Assembly: GCF_001591825.1 (NCBI RefSeq)
Contig: NZ_BCVQ01000001.1
Coordinates: 147,722 to 211,721 of the forward strand
DNA: 64,000 nucleotides
Direction: 5' to 3'
Source: Rossellomorea vietnamensis NBRC 101237
Lineage (GTDB): Bacteria > Bacillota > Bacilli > Bacillales > Bacillaceae_B
Every line of letters starts with the position of its first letter. The first letter of the stretch is position 1. The position numbers and the translations under genes were made by a program. Shown in pieces: positions 1 through 8,060 of the stretch. Under the pieces are notes generated by a model, which was not told the origin of the DNA, did not search any database, and was given only the letters and a program-made list of their open reading frames with translations.

Positions 1-327
1 CGGTATTCGGTATTCATACATACGGTCACTCTCCCATTTCATTGGTCTATTCAGACGTTGAGATACTATATGCCTTCATCTGTCTGTTCGTTCGCTGTCA
101 CCCTGGATATGATCTTTAAAAAGGTCGATGAACAGGGTGCCATTGCTATTGATCACGGCATAATAGATGTCGTTCCATAATGGACAAAGGAAAGGGAAAG
201 AAGACTTAATAAAAAGAATCCTATCCAATAAAAGTAGAACACAAGTTTTTTATTTCGGTTATAATAGAGTATAAAGTATGATTTTTTAAAATCTTTTAAA
301 ATTACTGAAAGTAGGGAAGAGATACCG
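1..327. other. Gene-poor 5' flank with a weak promoter
   Basis: No convincing gene is visible. Frame 1 is open on the plus strand from base 1 to a TAA at 178-180, but no ribosome binding site supports it, and the minus-strand frames lack a supported start. A TATAAT box at 260-265 could serve the histidine kinase that starts at 328, although no good -35 box lies 16-18 bases upstream. The rest is A/T-rich. Confidence 0.4.
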
Positions 328-1650
328 ATGAATCACTTTGAGCTATTGACCGGTCTGCTTCTTAACCTTCTTGCCATATTGATCATCATTTTACTGATAA
401 GTTTTCATTACCTTTCCCGAAATAAAGTACATAAACTTCACATCAAACCGTTGTCGATCTATCTGGCCAGTTCACTGCTTCTGTTACTCAGCCTGGCATT
501 AAGTGTCCGATTGGAAGATGGATTTGTGTATGACTTGCGGTTCATCCCTTTTTTAATTGGAGGGATATACGGCGGGAACCGGGTACTGCCCTGGCTCGCC
601 CTTACCATGATTGCCATCCGTGCCCCGATGATGGGTCCTGGATTATGGGTGACCGTGGTCATGGCGGTTCTCTTCACCCTGCTCGTCCTATATATGCGTC
701 CGAGATGGGAGGGGAAGAACTGGATGACGAGGGTGTACTGGTATACGCTCTTTGCGTTCGGGTACTCGGTCCTGTCTTTATGGATCCCGTCCATGATTTT
801 TCATTTCGGGTATGACCATTCGATCTTAATCTATTCGGCTGTCCTGACGGGATCGACGTTCTTCGTCTTTTACCTGTGTGAAATCATCCGGACCATCTAT
901 ATTCTTCAATTGGAAGCGATCAAATACGAGAAGATGCAAGTGGTCAGTCACCTGGCCGCCAGCATGAGTCATGAAGTGCGGAATCCACTCACCACGGTAA
1001 AGGGATTCCTCCAACTGATACAGGAAGATCCAACCAATGTCAGTACAAATAGTGAGCTGTCGAAGGTCGCCGTCAGGGAGATCGACCGGGCCACAGAAGT
1101 CATCAATCAATATTTGGACTTTGCCCGTCCCCACCCGGAGGTTGAGGTGGAAGTGGAAATACGGGGTGAAATGAACCGATCCCAGGAAATCATCATGCCC
1201 CTGGCGGTGAAGAAAGGAATCATCCTGAAGGCGAACATCCTTCATCATCACTCCATCAAAGGGGATCCCAACAAGCTCCAACAGATCCTCATCAACATTA
1301 TGAAGAATGGTCTCGAGGCAATGGAAACGGGAGGGACGCTCCGGATTTTCAGCTACCAGGACAATGAAAAGGTGTTCATCGTCATCAACGATACTGGGAT
1401 CGGAATGACCAAAGAACAACTTATGCGCCTCGGCGAACCCTACTTCTCCATGAAAGGCAAAAATGGGACCGGCCTCGGCATGATGACCGTCTACCAACTC
1501 ACAGAAGGCATGAAAGGCACCATCAAAGTCCAAAGCAAACCCGGCAAAGGAACCTCCGTCATCCTCTCCTTCCCCATCTACAAAGAAGAAGGAGAAGGGA
1601 CTCTTCCAACCCCGGCACATACAACAAAGGTCCGTCCCTCACTGCGATAG
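328..1650 (+). CDS. Membrane sensor histidine kinase, KinB-like
   Basis: A 440-residue sensor kinase with an N-terminal block of about six membrane segments (roughly residues 7-195) and no large extracellular loop, as in the KinB/LytS-type sporulation kinases. A HisKA domain follows with the phospho-acceptor His near 215 in SHEVRNPLTTVKGF. The ATPase domain has an N box (NIMKNGLEAM, about 325), G1 DTGIGM and G2 GTGLGM. It should autophosphorylate and pass phosphate to a response regulator or Spo0F. No response regulator is adjacent, so it is an orphan kinase. The ribosome site is GGGAAGAG. The last dozen residues (about THTTKVRPSLR region) are encoded by a repeat hairpin and the stop codon lies in its loop, so the native C-terminus was probably replaced. 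A second kinase of similar type lies at 40122. Confidence 0.85.
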   Translation: MNHFELLTGLLLNLLAILIIILLISFHYLSRNKVHKLHIKPLSIYLASSLLLLLSLALSVRLEDGFVYDLRFIPFLIGGIYGGNRVLPWLALTMIAIRAPMMGPGLWVTVVMAVLFTLLVLYMRPRWEGKNWMTRVYWYTLFAFGYSVLSLWIPSMIFHFGYDHSILIYSAVLTGSTFFVFYLCEIIRTIYILQLEAIKYEKMQVVSHLAASMSHEVRNPLTTVKGFLQLIQEDPTNVSTNSELSKVAVREIDRATEVINQYLDFARPHPEVEVEVEIRGEMNRSQEIIMPLAVKKGIILKANILHHHSIKGDPNKLQQILINIMKNGLEAMETGGTLRIFSYQDNEKVFIVINDTGIGMTKEQLMRLGEPYFSMKGKNGTGLGMMTVYQLTEGMKGTIKVQSKPGKGTSVILSFPIYKEEGEGTLPTPAHTTKVRPSLR

Positions 1651-1664
1651 GGACGGGCCTTTGT
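1624..1664 (+). terminator. Hairpin terminator made from a REP-like sequence
   Basis: Two 16-base arms (1624-1639 and 1649-1664) pair with one G-U and enclose a 9-base loop, followed by TTATTT. The arms carry the GGTCCGTCCCT motif shared with the elements at 1677, 2309 and 13386. The stop codon of the upstream kinase lies in the loop. Confidence 0.7.
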
Positions 1665-1676
1665 TTATTTAAGGGA

Positions 1677-1764
1677 GAGGGACGGACCTCTGTTTTCAGC
1701 CCGGTTTGGGGATGAACCCCACTGGTTATGGGATTCGTGCTCGAATTTCAGAGGTCCGTCCCTC
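1677..1764. repeat. 88-bp REPIN-like inverted-repeat element, copy 1
   Basis: A perfect 16-base inverted repeat (GAGGGACGGACCTCTG at 1677-1692, its complement at 1749-1764) flanks a 56-base core that has its own small hairpin. The full length is 88 bp, identical to the copy at 2309-2396, while the core sequences differ. Two REP-like arms facing each other at fixed distance is the layout of REPINs, which are thought to be moved by REP-associated tyrosine transposases. No such transposase gene is in the window. Confidence 0.65.
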
Positions 1765-1829
1765 GCCCGTTTGAAACTTTTTACATGTCCGACCGTATAG
1801 ATAAGTAAGAGTAATCGAGAAAGGATTGA

Positions 1830-2048
1830 ATGGTGTTGGATGGGATTTTCTTGATCATTATATTAGCGGCCATCGGTTGTGCCATCGTGGGGACGGTCTT
1901 TCTAGCCAATAAAGCACTGGGTCAATACATGCACAACAAGAGAGGGATCGATCAGCAGTCAGTGATCGTCACTTGCCCGAATTGCGGGGCGGAGAACGAG
2001 CGTCAGATGAATGGGCAGCATTGCAGGGAGTGTTATGAGGCGTTTTAA
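1830..2048 (+). CDS. Small membrane protein with a zinc-ribbon tail
   Basis: A 72-residue protein with one N-terminal membrane segment (about residues 5-27) and a C-terminal CPNC ... CREC ribbon (CPNCGAENE then QHCRECYEAF) that should bind one zinc. The GAGAAAGGA ribosome site ends six bases before the ATG. The zinc ribbon would face the cytoplasm if the segment is a signal anchor. I do not recognise a named family. It is followed closely by another one-segment protein, and the two may be cotranscribed. Confidence 0.6.
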   Translation: MVLDGIFLIIILAAIGCAIVGTVFLANKALGQYMHNKRGIDQQSVIVTCPNCGAENERQMNGQHCRECYEAF

Positions 2049-2104
2049 GAAGTGGGTTGAGTTTCTTGAAAAGAGCCTTGCGATTTAGAAAGGAGGGTCT
2101 TCAT

Positions 2105-2269
2105 ATGATCTGGTTATTCATATTGGGTCCGATCATTCTCGTCTCAGGCATCGCGATTTACTTTGAGAAAAAGTCAGGGATGACGCCTCCTGACCTGACG
2201 GAACACGCGATGAAAATCGATGAAGCGGATAAGAACGCCAATATGCACAAGAATTCGGGAGGTTCATAA
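2105..2269 (+). CDS. Small single-pass membrane protein
   Basis: A 54-residue protein with a membrane segment at about residues 2-20 and a charged, hydrophilic tail. The frame is open from 2057, but the ATG at 2105 is preceded by a strong AAAGGAGGG site and is the better start. Function unknown. It lies 56 bases after the zinc-ribbon gene. Confidence 0.55.
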   Translation: MIWLFILGPIILVSGIAIYFEKKSGMTPPDLTEHAMKIDEADKNANMHKNSGGS

Positions 2270-2308
2270 AGAATGGTCAGAAGCAAAAGGGCCATGGCTA
2301 AAGACGTT

Positions 2309-2396
2309 GAGGGACGGACCTCAATTTTCTGCCTTTTTTACTGGTGAAATCCATTGAAATCGGCATTTTCATTAAAATTTATAAGGTCCGTCCCTC
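2309..2396. repeat. 88-bp REPIN-like inverted-repeat element, copy 2
   Basis: The arms GAGGGACGGACCT (2309-2321) and AGGTCCGTCCCTC (2384-2396) are perfect 13-base inverted repeats around an A/T-rich core. Total length is 88 bp, as in copy 1 at 1677-1764. The ends are conserved and the cores diverged, so the spacing rather than the core sequence appears to be kept. Confidence 0.65.
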
Positions 2397-2458
2397 TCGC
2401 CTAACGGCCGTTTCTTCTGTAAAATAAACTGATAGATGAATGGAAGGGAGTGAGCCGA

Positions 2459-2848
2459 TTGATTAAGTACGAATGTCTACATCATGTGAGTTTGAATGTG
2501 ACGGATCTCGATAAGGCGAAAGCGTTTTATGGGGAGGTCCTGGGTTTAAAGGAAATTCCGCGTCCGGATTTTGATTTTCCCGGAGCCTGGTATGACATTG
2601 AGGGCCAGCAGCTTCACTTGATCGCGGACCCGTCTTCCCAGACACTCCGGAAGGACAAGCATTTGTCCAGCCGGGAAGGTCATTTTGCCCTCCGAGTGGA
2701 GAACTACCATGACGCACTTCAATGGTTAAAGGAAAAAGATGTAGAAACATTAGAGAAACCCCATTCCAAAAGCGGCTTTGCCCAGATCTTCTGTGCAGAC
2801 CCGGATGGGAACCTGATTGAATTGAATATAGATCAAAAAGAGTTGTAA
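2459..2848 (+). CDS. VOC-superfamily (glyoxalase-like) protein
   Basis: A 129-residue protein with the paired beta-alpha-beta-beta-beta modules of the vicinal-oxygen-chelate fold. It has an N-terminal HHVSLNVTDLDKAKAFYGEVLGL signature (shown in part: HVSLNVTDLDKAKAFYGEV) and a C-terminal CADPDGNLIELN, where the Glu and early His are the usual metal ligands. The family covers glyoxalases, dioxygenases and fosfomycin/bleomycin resistance proteins, and the substrate cannot be told from sequence. A GTG at 2450 overlaps the ribosome site AAGGGAG, so the TTG at 2459 is the likelier start. Confidence 0.75.
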   Translation: MIKYECLHHVSLNVTDLDKAKAFYGEVLGLKEIPRPDFDFPGAWYDIEGQQLHLIADPSSQTLRKDKHLSSREGHFALRVENYHDALQWLKEKDVETLEKPHSKSGFAQIFCADPDGNLIELNIDQKEL

Positions 2849-2850
2849 AT

Positions 2851-2905
2851 GAAATCAACAGAAGCCTTCCCTCCTCGTGAGGGATCTCTTGTTGGTTTCT
2901 TTTTT
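2851..2905 (+). terminator. Intrinsic terminator after the VOC gene
   Basis: An outer stem (AAATCAACA with TGTTGGTTT) and an inner CCCTCCTCGTGAGGG hairpin are followed by a run of eight T. Confidence 0.65.
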
Positions 2906-3010
2906 TTGTGCCATGACATTATTTGAATTTGCCATTCGTTTCATTGAATGTTCTTTCGGCCTTTATCAAATACTGATTAAATAGCAGATCAATCCAAAAG
3001 GGTGGTTTAG

Positions 3011-4243
3011 TTGAAAGAACAATGCAATAGCACGACGAAGATTAGCAATTGGTGTGTGGTGAGTATGGCATCGATTCCTTTGGTCATGACCTTGGGGAAT
3101 TCCATGCTGATTCCTGTCCTGCCGATATTTGAAAAAGAGGTGGGGATCACTTCTTTTCAGACCAGTATGATTATTACAAGTTATTCGATTGCGTCGATCT
3201 TTCTGATTCCAGTGGCCGGATATTTGTCGGATCGCTTCGGCAGGAAGGTAGTCATCCTGCCGAGTTTGCTGATTGCGTTAATTGGGGGATTGGTAGCAGG
3301 CTTTGCTTCCTGGAAGATGGACGATCCTTTTACGTGGATCATTATTGGGCGTGTGCTCCAGGGAATCGGTGCAGCCGGGGCGGCTCCGATCATCCTGCCA
3401 CTGGTCGGTGATTTGTATAAGGATGATGATGAAAAGACGAGTTCCTGTCTTGGATTGATCGAGACGTCCAACACATTCGGCAAGGTGTTGAGTCCCATCT
3501 TGGGGGCTTTATTTGCTGCGTATTTATGGTATCTTCCGTTTTTCTCTATTTCTGTGTTCAGTCTCATTTCGATCGTCCTTGTTCTCTTTTTCATAAAAGT
3601 TCCTAAGAAGAAGGAAGAACCCGTAGCCCTTTCAGCTTTCATCCAGAGTACGAAGAAGATTTTCAAGCAAGAGGGAAAATGGATCTTCACTGTCTTTCTC
3701 GTCGGGATTTACATTATGCTCGTCCTGTTTGCCGTCCTGTTTTTCCTATCGGATTCATTGGAGAAAACCCACGGACTGTATGGGGTGAAAAAAGGCTTTG
3801 TTCTTGCCATTCCGTTACTGGCTCTCTGCATTTCTTCCTTTATTACTGGCAGGAAGATCAAGGGAGAGTTGAAGGTCATGAAGGTGATCATGACGATAAG
3901 TTTAATTCTTATGAGTATCAGTGTCGCCTTGATCGGGTTTGTCGATCAGCGACTGATTCTTCTCCTCGCTGTCTCAAGCTTCCTGGGCCTCTCGATCGGT
4001 GCACTACTGCCGACGATGGACGCTTTGATCACGGAAAACATTGAGAAAGAAGAGAGGGGGACGATTTCTTCCTTCTATAGTTCATCCCGTTTCATCGGAG
4101 TGGCTGCAGGTCCGCCGTTGATGGCGGTATTGATGAAATCCCTCCTGAATATTAGTCTCATTGGGGCGGGAGTCCTTGGCATCCTGATGTTTCTGCTGGT
4201 TTTGATTTTTATTAAGCCTGAAAAATCTGGTTCAACAACATAA
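3011..4243 (+). CDS. MFS multidrug-type exporter
   Basis: A 410-residue, 12-segment major facilitator with motif A (GYLSDRFGRKVV, about residues 75-86) between segments 2 and 3 and motif C-like glycines in segment 5. This is the pattern of proton-driven drug antiporters of the DHA1/TetA type. The TTG start at 3011 follows AAAGGGTGG at a good distance. It is a single-gene unit with terminators on both sides and no regulator beside it. The substrate is unknown. Bacillus paralogues include efflux pumps and the siderophore exporter YmfD. Confidence 0.8.
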   Translation: MKEQCNSTTKISNWCVVSMASIPLVMTLGNSMLIPVLPIFEKEVGITSFQTSMIITSYSIASIFLIPVAGYLSDRFGRKVVILPSLLIALIGGLVAGFASWKMDDPFTWIIIGRVLQGIGAAGAAPIILPLVGDLYKDDDEKTSSCLGLIETSNTFGKVLSPILGALFAAYLWYLPFFSISVFSLISIVLVLFFIKVPKKKEEPVALSAFIQSTKKIFKQEGKWIFTVFLVGIYIMLVLFAVLFFLSDSLEKTHGLYGVKKGFVLAIPLLALCISSFITGRKIKGELKVMKVIMTISLILMSISVALIGFVDQRLILLLAVSSFLGLSIGALLPTMDALITENIEKEERGTISSFYSSSRFIGVAAGPPLMAVLMKSLLNISLIGAGVLGILMFLLVLIFIKPEKSGSTT

Positions 4244-4306
4244 GAAAACCGACCTTACGAGGATAATTTATCGTATCGGAGGAATAGTATAAAGACATAC
4301 CCTTTT

Positions 4307-4332
4307 CCCTCTTCCCTTGAAGAGGGATTTTT
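4307..4332 (+). terminator. Intrinsic terminator after the MFS gene
   Basis: CCCTCTT and AAGAGGG pair around a six-base loop, followed by ATTTTT. Confidence 0.7.
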
Positions 4333-4352
4333 AGTGAAAGGACGGAGATGAC

Positions 4353-4976
4353 ATGGACTTGGATTGGATTTGGAAAGCCATACTCATAGTGCTGGCGGGC
4401 ACCTTATTGCTAAGGGTCGCCGGGAGAAAATCAATCTCCCAGATGACCCTTGCCCAGACGGTCATCATGATCGGGATCGGATCGCTACTCATACAACCGG
4501 TGGCCGGACAAAATATTTGGACGACAATCGGAGTCGGGTTGATTCTCGTCCTGACCCTGATCGTCATCGAATACCTGCAGGTGAAATCAGATCGCGTCGA
4601 ACAGTTCATCACCGGTAAGTCCAAAATTCTGATGGAAGATGGCGTCATCAATGAAAAGAACTTTAAAAAGCTACGGCTGACAGTCGACCAGCTCGAAATG
4701 AAATTACGGCAGCAGGGAGTCAGTCAACTGTCGGACGTGAAATGGGCGACCCTTGAGCCGAATGGACAAGTGGGAGTGGAATTGATGCCAAGCGCAAAGC
4801 CGGTGACGATGAAGGAATTCTCCCAGCTCCAGGCAGAGGTCAAGAGACTGATCAACCTGCTTCAAGTCCCCCAGACTACGGGCAGACCAGTCAGCCAAAA
4901 TAGAGGAGGGGAAGATATCTTCAAAGAAATCAATCAAAACTCTTCCGTTCAACCTCCGCCAAAACACCTACAGTAA
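4353..4976 (+). CDS. DUF421 membrane protein (YcaP/YetF family)
   Basis: A 207-residue protein with three N-terminal membrane segments (about 8-25, 33-52, 56-75) and the family signature GRKSISQMT after segment 1. The soluble domain has LRLTVDQLEMKLRQQGV, the conserved helix of DUF421. The family is abundant in spore formers and its biochemical role is not established. The C-terminal 35 residues are Gln/Asn/Pro-rich and probably disordered. The next gene starts 17 bases downstream with its own ribosome site. A more distant paralogue (yetF) lies at 6972. Confidence 0.8.
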   Translation: MDLDWIWKAILIVLAGTLLLRVAGRKSISQMTLAQTVIMIGIGSLLIQPVAGQNIWTTIGVGLILVLTLIVIEYLQVKSDRVEQFITGKSKILMEDGVINEKNFKKLRLTVDQLEMKLRQQGVSQLSDVKWATLEPNGQVGVELMPSAKPVTMKEFSQLQAEVKRLINLLQVPQTTGRPVSQNRGGEDIFKEINQNSSVQPPPKHLQ

Positions 4977-4993
4977 ATAAGGAGGAAATCATT

Positions 4994-6127
4994 ATGAAAG
5001 CCGTCACCTATCAAGGGAAAAATACCGTAGCCGTTAAGGAAGTAGAGGACCCTGGTATCCAAGATTCAGAAGATGTCATCGTTAAGATTACGTCCACCGC
5101 CATATGTGGATCTGATTTGCATCTTTATAAAGGGGACTTCCCGCTCCCGATCGGGTATGTCATTGGGCATGAACCGATGGGGATCGTGGAGGAGGTCGGG
5201 AAAGACGTGACGAAAGTCAAAAAGGGAGACCGGGTGATCATTCCTTTTACCGTGGCATGCGGGTCATGTCCCTATTGTGAGCAGCATTTGGAAAGTCAAT
5301 GTGATCATTCCAATCCTCATTATGACGCTGGGGGATTGCTTGGGTATTCAGAGAAATTCGGTAATTATCCCGGCGGGCAAGCAGAGTATCTGCGGGTTCC
5401 TTATGGGAACTACACCCCGTTTTTAGTCCCTGAGAGGTGTGAATTGGAGGATGAAGAGATTCTCTTATTATCAGATGTACTCCCGACAGCGTATTGGAGT
5501 GTAGAACATGCAGGGGTGAAGAAAGGGGATACGGTCATTGTCCTGGGATGTGGTCCGGTGGGCTTGATGGCACAGCAGTTTGCCTGGAAAAAAGGGGCGG
5601 AAAGAGTCATCGCAGTGGATTACTTCGATTATCGCCTTCGTCACTCCAAAAGGGTCAACCATACGGAAACATTTGATTTCACCCAGTACGATGATATGGG
5701 GGAAACATTGAAAGAGTTGACAAAGGGCGGAGCGGACGTAGTCATTGACTGCGTCGGAATGGACGGGAAGAAATCGCCGCTTGAATTCATGGAGCAGAAA
5801 TTGAAACTCCAGGGAGGAACCCTCGGGCCGATCCAGATTGCCACGAAAGCCGTAAGGAAGTGCGGAACGGTTCAACTGACCGGGGTATACGGTGGACTCT
5901 ACAATATGTTCCCACTTGGAGCATTTTTCTCCCGGAATGTTACGTTGAAAATGGGTCAGGCACCGGCAAGAGCCTATATGGCCCCACTTTACGATCAAAT
6001 CGTCAAAGGGGAAATCGACTCGACTTCCATCATTACGCATAAACTTAAGCTTGAAGATGCAGCAAAAGGGTATCATCTGTTTAACAAGAAAGAAGATGAT
6101 TGCATTAAGGTGATTTTAAAGCCATAA
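4994..6127 (+). CDS. Zinc-dependent alcohol dehydrogenase (MDR family)
   Basis: A 377-residue medium-chain dehydrogenase. The catalytic zinc ligands are Cys in TAICGSDLHLYKG and His-Glu in GHEPMG. The structural zinc lobe is CGSCPYCEQHLESQC. The NAD(P) fold motif is VLGCGPVGLMA (about residue 180). The long lobe and the inserted loop near residues 250-275 resemble glutathione-independent formaldehyde dehydrogenase-like enzymes such as B. subtilis YycR. It probably oxidises an alcohol or aldehyde with NAD in the cytosol. The ribosome site is AAGGAGGAAATC. A strong terminator follows. Confidence 0.82.
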   Translation: MKAVTYQGKNTVAVKEVEDPGIQDSEDVIVKITSTAICGSDLHLYKGDFPLPIGYVIGHEPMGIVEEVGKDVTKVKKGDRVIIPFTVACGSCPYCEQHLESQCDHSNPHYDAGGLLGYSEKFGNYPGGQAEYLRVPYGNYTPFLVPERCELEDEEILLLSDVLPTAYWSVEHAGVKKGDTVIVLGCGPVGLMAQQFAWKKGAERVIAVDYFDYRLRHSKRVNHTETFDFTQYDDMGETLKELTKGGADVVIDCVGMDGKKSPLEFMEQKLKLQGGTLGPIQIATKAVRKCGTVQLTGVYGGLYNMFPLGAFFSRNVTLKMGQAPARAYMAPLYDQIVKGEIDSTSIITHKLKLEDAAKGYHLFNKKEDDCIKVILKP

Positions 6128-6167
6128 GGTAGGATTCCTACCTCAGGAAATGCTTCAAATAAACTAA

Positions 6168-6218
6168 AAAAAGATTCTCAGGTCACTGGAAACAGTCACA
6201 ACCTGAGAATCTTTCTAT
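6168..6218. terminator. Bidirectional terminator between convergent genes
   Basis: A 16-base arm beginning AAAGATTCTCAGGT pairs with ACCTGAGAATCTTT around a 20-base loop, with A- and T-rich flanks suited to both directions. It separates the dehydrogenase from the convergent DUF3231 gene. Confidence 0.75.
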
Positions 6219-6226
6219 TTCAAGGA

Positions 6227-6741
6227 TTACTCACAATGTTCATTTTTGTTCTTATGAAGCGGGGGAGGAATCAGCCATCCCTTTTCTTTATTGAGCTTCA
6301 ATACTTTTGCTCCCAATTGAGCTTTTTGCATATGAAATTGGCCGAACATCATCGCCACGTCTTCACGGATGCTTTGTCCCATGACCGTGCTGCATGCCAC
6401 TAAGCCTGAAGCAATGTTAGCCGACATTGCCGCTGCAATGGATGGATCCGGCATCCTTGCACCAGTCGGGATATCATCCAGGCACGCATGTGGAGGCTCA
6501 GGTGGAGTGGGAGGAAGTCCGATCCCATTTTCCTTAATAGTTTCTCCACTTGTTTGATTTCTTCCTGACCGCCTTCAATGCTGTCTTTCAGTAATTTCTT
6601 CAGATCATTATCACCAGCGTGATTAAGCTGCATTTGATACCCAGCAACAGTGGCTTTAGCCGTCAATAAATAGTTCCACGTACCAAATACTTCACCGTAA
6701 TGCAATGGCTCTTCTTGTGGATTTCCACTTAAAATACCCAT
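6227..6741 (-). pseudogene. DUF3231 family protein, frameshifted
   Basis: Two overlapping minus-strand frames together give a full DUF3231 protein (about 170 residues). The N-terminal part runs MGILSGNPQEEPLHYGEVF to KQVEKLLRK. The C-terminal part resumes with GIGLPPTPPEPPHAC and ends in GWLIPPPLHKNKNEHCE. The frame changes at about 6527-6538, where one A seems missing from TTAAGGAAAATGGG. The start at 6741 follows AGGAGG by six bases. Intact members occur widely in spore formers and carry two ferritin-like helical repeats; their role is poorly known. It may be a true pseudogene or a base-calling error in a short A run. Confidence 0.75.
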
Positions 6742-6824
6742 CATCATCCTCCTGATTGTCATATTGGTGTGCCACCTTTCGAAAACGATTGTCCGAGCAC
6801 AAGGAATAAGTTTCCCAACGGGAG

Positions 6825-6854
6825 TTGAAAGTATGTAGTGAATTGAAGTATATT
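6825..6854 (+). promoter_or_regulatory. Sigma-A promoter for an orphan transcript
   Basis: TTGAAA (6825-6830) and TATATT (6849-6854) are separated by 18 bases. No plus-strand gene follows, but an intrinsic terminator lies 45 bases downstream of the expected start. Confidence 0.5.
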
Positions 6855-6860
6855 TCGATG

Positions 6861-6936
6861 GGTAGAATGCAAACTATGTACTCTGGCAAGACTTCAATCG
6901 GCCCCCTTACCTCCATAGGTGGGAGGCCTTTTTGTT
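6861..6936 (+). ncRNA. Candidate small RNA of about 75-80 nt
   Basis: The interval between two minus-strand genes holds a plus-strand sigma-A promoter (6825-6854) and a terminator hairpin (6900-6928) followed by CCTTTTTGTTTTTG. The predicted transcript has no open frame with a ribosome site. A C-rich stretch (GGCCCCCUUACCUCC) forms the 5' arm of the terminator. C-rich tracts are typical of Gram-positive sRNAs that pair with ribosome sites. I do not recognise it as a known RNA family. The promoter and terminator are seen in the sequence; the RNA itself is inference. Confidence 0.4.
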
Positions 6937-6971
6937 TTTGTGTGAGGTTGAAGCCAAGAAAAAACCAAAGG

Positions 6972-7682
6972 TCAGTTTACGATATCATGATAACGATCGA
7001 TCGCAAGCGTCCCATCTTTCTGAATTTCCGCGTAGAATACGTCTTCCATGTCTGTGATGCCTTGTGAGGCAAGTTGTTCCTTCAACCAGTCCTCATCTAG
7101 GTGGAGTTCCGTCAGATTATTCAGGACTACTTTTCCATCTTCGATCACTGCAGCCGGTATAGGCACCTGGTGGGTGGAAACGGGACTCTTGAAAGTCTGT
7201 TGATCTCCCTTTGTAAGGGGTAGATCTTTCTCCTTTTTCATGACAGAGAGCGTTCCATCTGTTTCAAAGATGGCATAATCCACTTCCTTTATGGAAAAGA
7301 CGTTTTTCTTTCTCAGCATGACGTTAAGGGCATCCAGATCCAGTCGTACTTTACTGAGTTCCGCGTCCATTATTTCCCCTTTCCGGACGACAACCCGTGG
7401 CACCCCCTCCACCGCTTTCCGGAATGCTTTTGATTTAAGGTCAACATAACCCATTACAACCGTGAAAATGGTCCACCCTGCCAAGGCGATCACTCCATTC
7501 CTTACACTGATTGTTGAATCAATGGCAAGGGAAGCCCCCAACGTCCCGATGGCGATGGCTGATACAAAGTTGAAAAAGGTCATCTGGGAAATCTCTTTTC
7601 TACCCATGATGCGGGTAAGGGTCAGCAACAGGAGGAAGGAAAGGATGAGTCTGAAAGAAAGCTCGATGATGGTCACATTCAT
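6972..7682 (-). CDS. yetF: DUF421 membrane protein YetF-like
   Basis: A 236-residue member of the DUF421 family with three N-terminal membrane segments, the signature GRKEISQMTFFNFV, and two tandem soluble lobes. The first holds VRLDLDALNVMLRKKNVFS and the second LTELHLDEDWLKEQLASQGI, matching full-length YetF/YdfR proteins. The ribosome site is GAAGAGGTG. In Bacillus several paralogues are made during sporulation or germination; whether this one is cannot be told. It is divergent from cotJABC with 150 bases between. Confidence 0.8.
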   Translation of the reverse strand: MNVTIIELSFRLILSFLLLLTLTRIMGRKEISQMTFFNFVSAIAIGTLGASLAIDSTISVRNGVIALAGWTIFTVVMGYVDLKSKAFRKAVEGVPRVVVRKGEIMDAELSKVRLDLDALNVMLRKKNVFSIKEVDYAIFETDGTLSVMKKEKDLPLTKGDQQTFKSPVSTHQVPIPAAVIEDGKVVLNNLTELHLDEDWLKEQLASQGITDMEDVFYAEIQKDGTLAIDRYHDIVN

Positions 7683-7769
7683 GCACCTCTTCTCACATTT
7701 TTACACTCCTTTTGTAAGATGTGCAGATAGAGAACAATTTATTAAAAAGGCTTCCAATTTCATTTGCCC

Positions 7770-7800
7770 GTCATGGGTGAAGATCCATCTGCATAACAAT
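7770..7800 (+). promoter_or_regulatory. Possible sigma-E promoter of cotJ
   Basis: GTCATGG (7770-7776) and CATAACAAT (7792-7800), 15 bases apart, resemble the sigma-E -35 GTCATATT and -10 CATACAAT, with one extra A in the -10 box. cotJ is a known mother-cell sigma-E operon in B. subtilis. The match is imperfect. Confidence 0.35.
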
Positions 7801-7832
7801 AGAAAGATATTGTCAATTCAGGAGGGAGTACC

Positions 7833-8060
7833 TTGCATCAGAACTATAAAGTGTATCATCCATACGTCAGTCCCTTTGATCCATGTCCGCCGATCACAAA
7901 GAAGGTATATTCGACACCGCCAAATCTCTATATGGGATTTCAGCCTGCAAATCTGGAGCAGTTCACGCCGCGGGAGGCACTGCGGAACGGGACGCTCTGG
8001 AAGGCGTTCTACGATCCTTACTACAGCCCTTATGAACTGAATGGGGATGGTGATTCATGA
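7833..8060 (+). CDS. cotJA: Spore coat protein CotJA
   Basis: A 75-residue protein rich in Pro and Tyr, with the family signature YVSPFDPCPPITKK and a C-terminal block around LRNGTLWKAFYDPYY. It is a small inner-coat component of Bacillus spores, normally encoded with CotJB and CotJC. The start is a TTG at 7833 directly behind TCAGGAGGGAGTACC, with no better in-frame ATG. Its stop overlaps the cotJB start (ATGA), so the two are translationally coupled. Confidence 0.9.
   Translation: MHQNYKVYHPYVSPFDPCPPITKKVYSTPPNLYMGFQPANLEQFTPREALRNGTLWKAFYDPYYSPYELNGDGDS

Noticed and set aside
826..1620. 264-codon minus-strand open frame
   Set aside because: It lies fully antisense to the histidine kinase, has no ribosome site and encodes no recognisable domain.
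2057..2104. Longer start for the small membrane protein
   Set aside because: The TTG at 2057 has no ribosome site. ATG 2105 has AAAGGAGGG.
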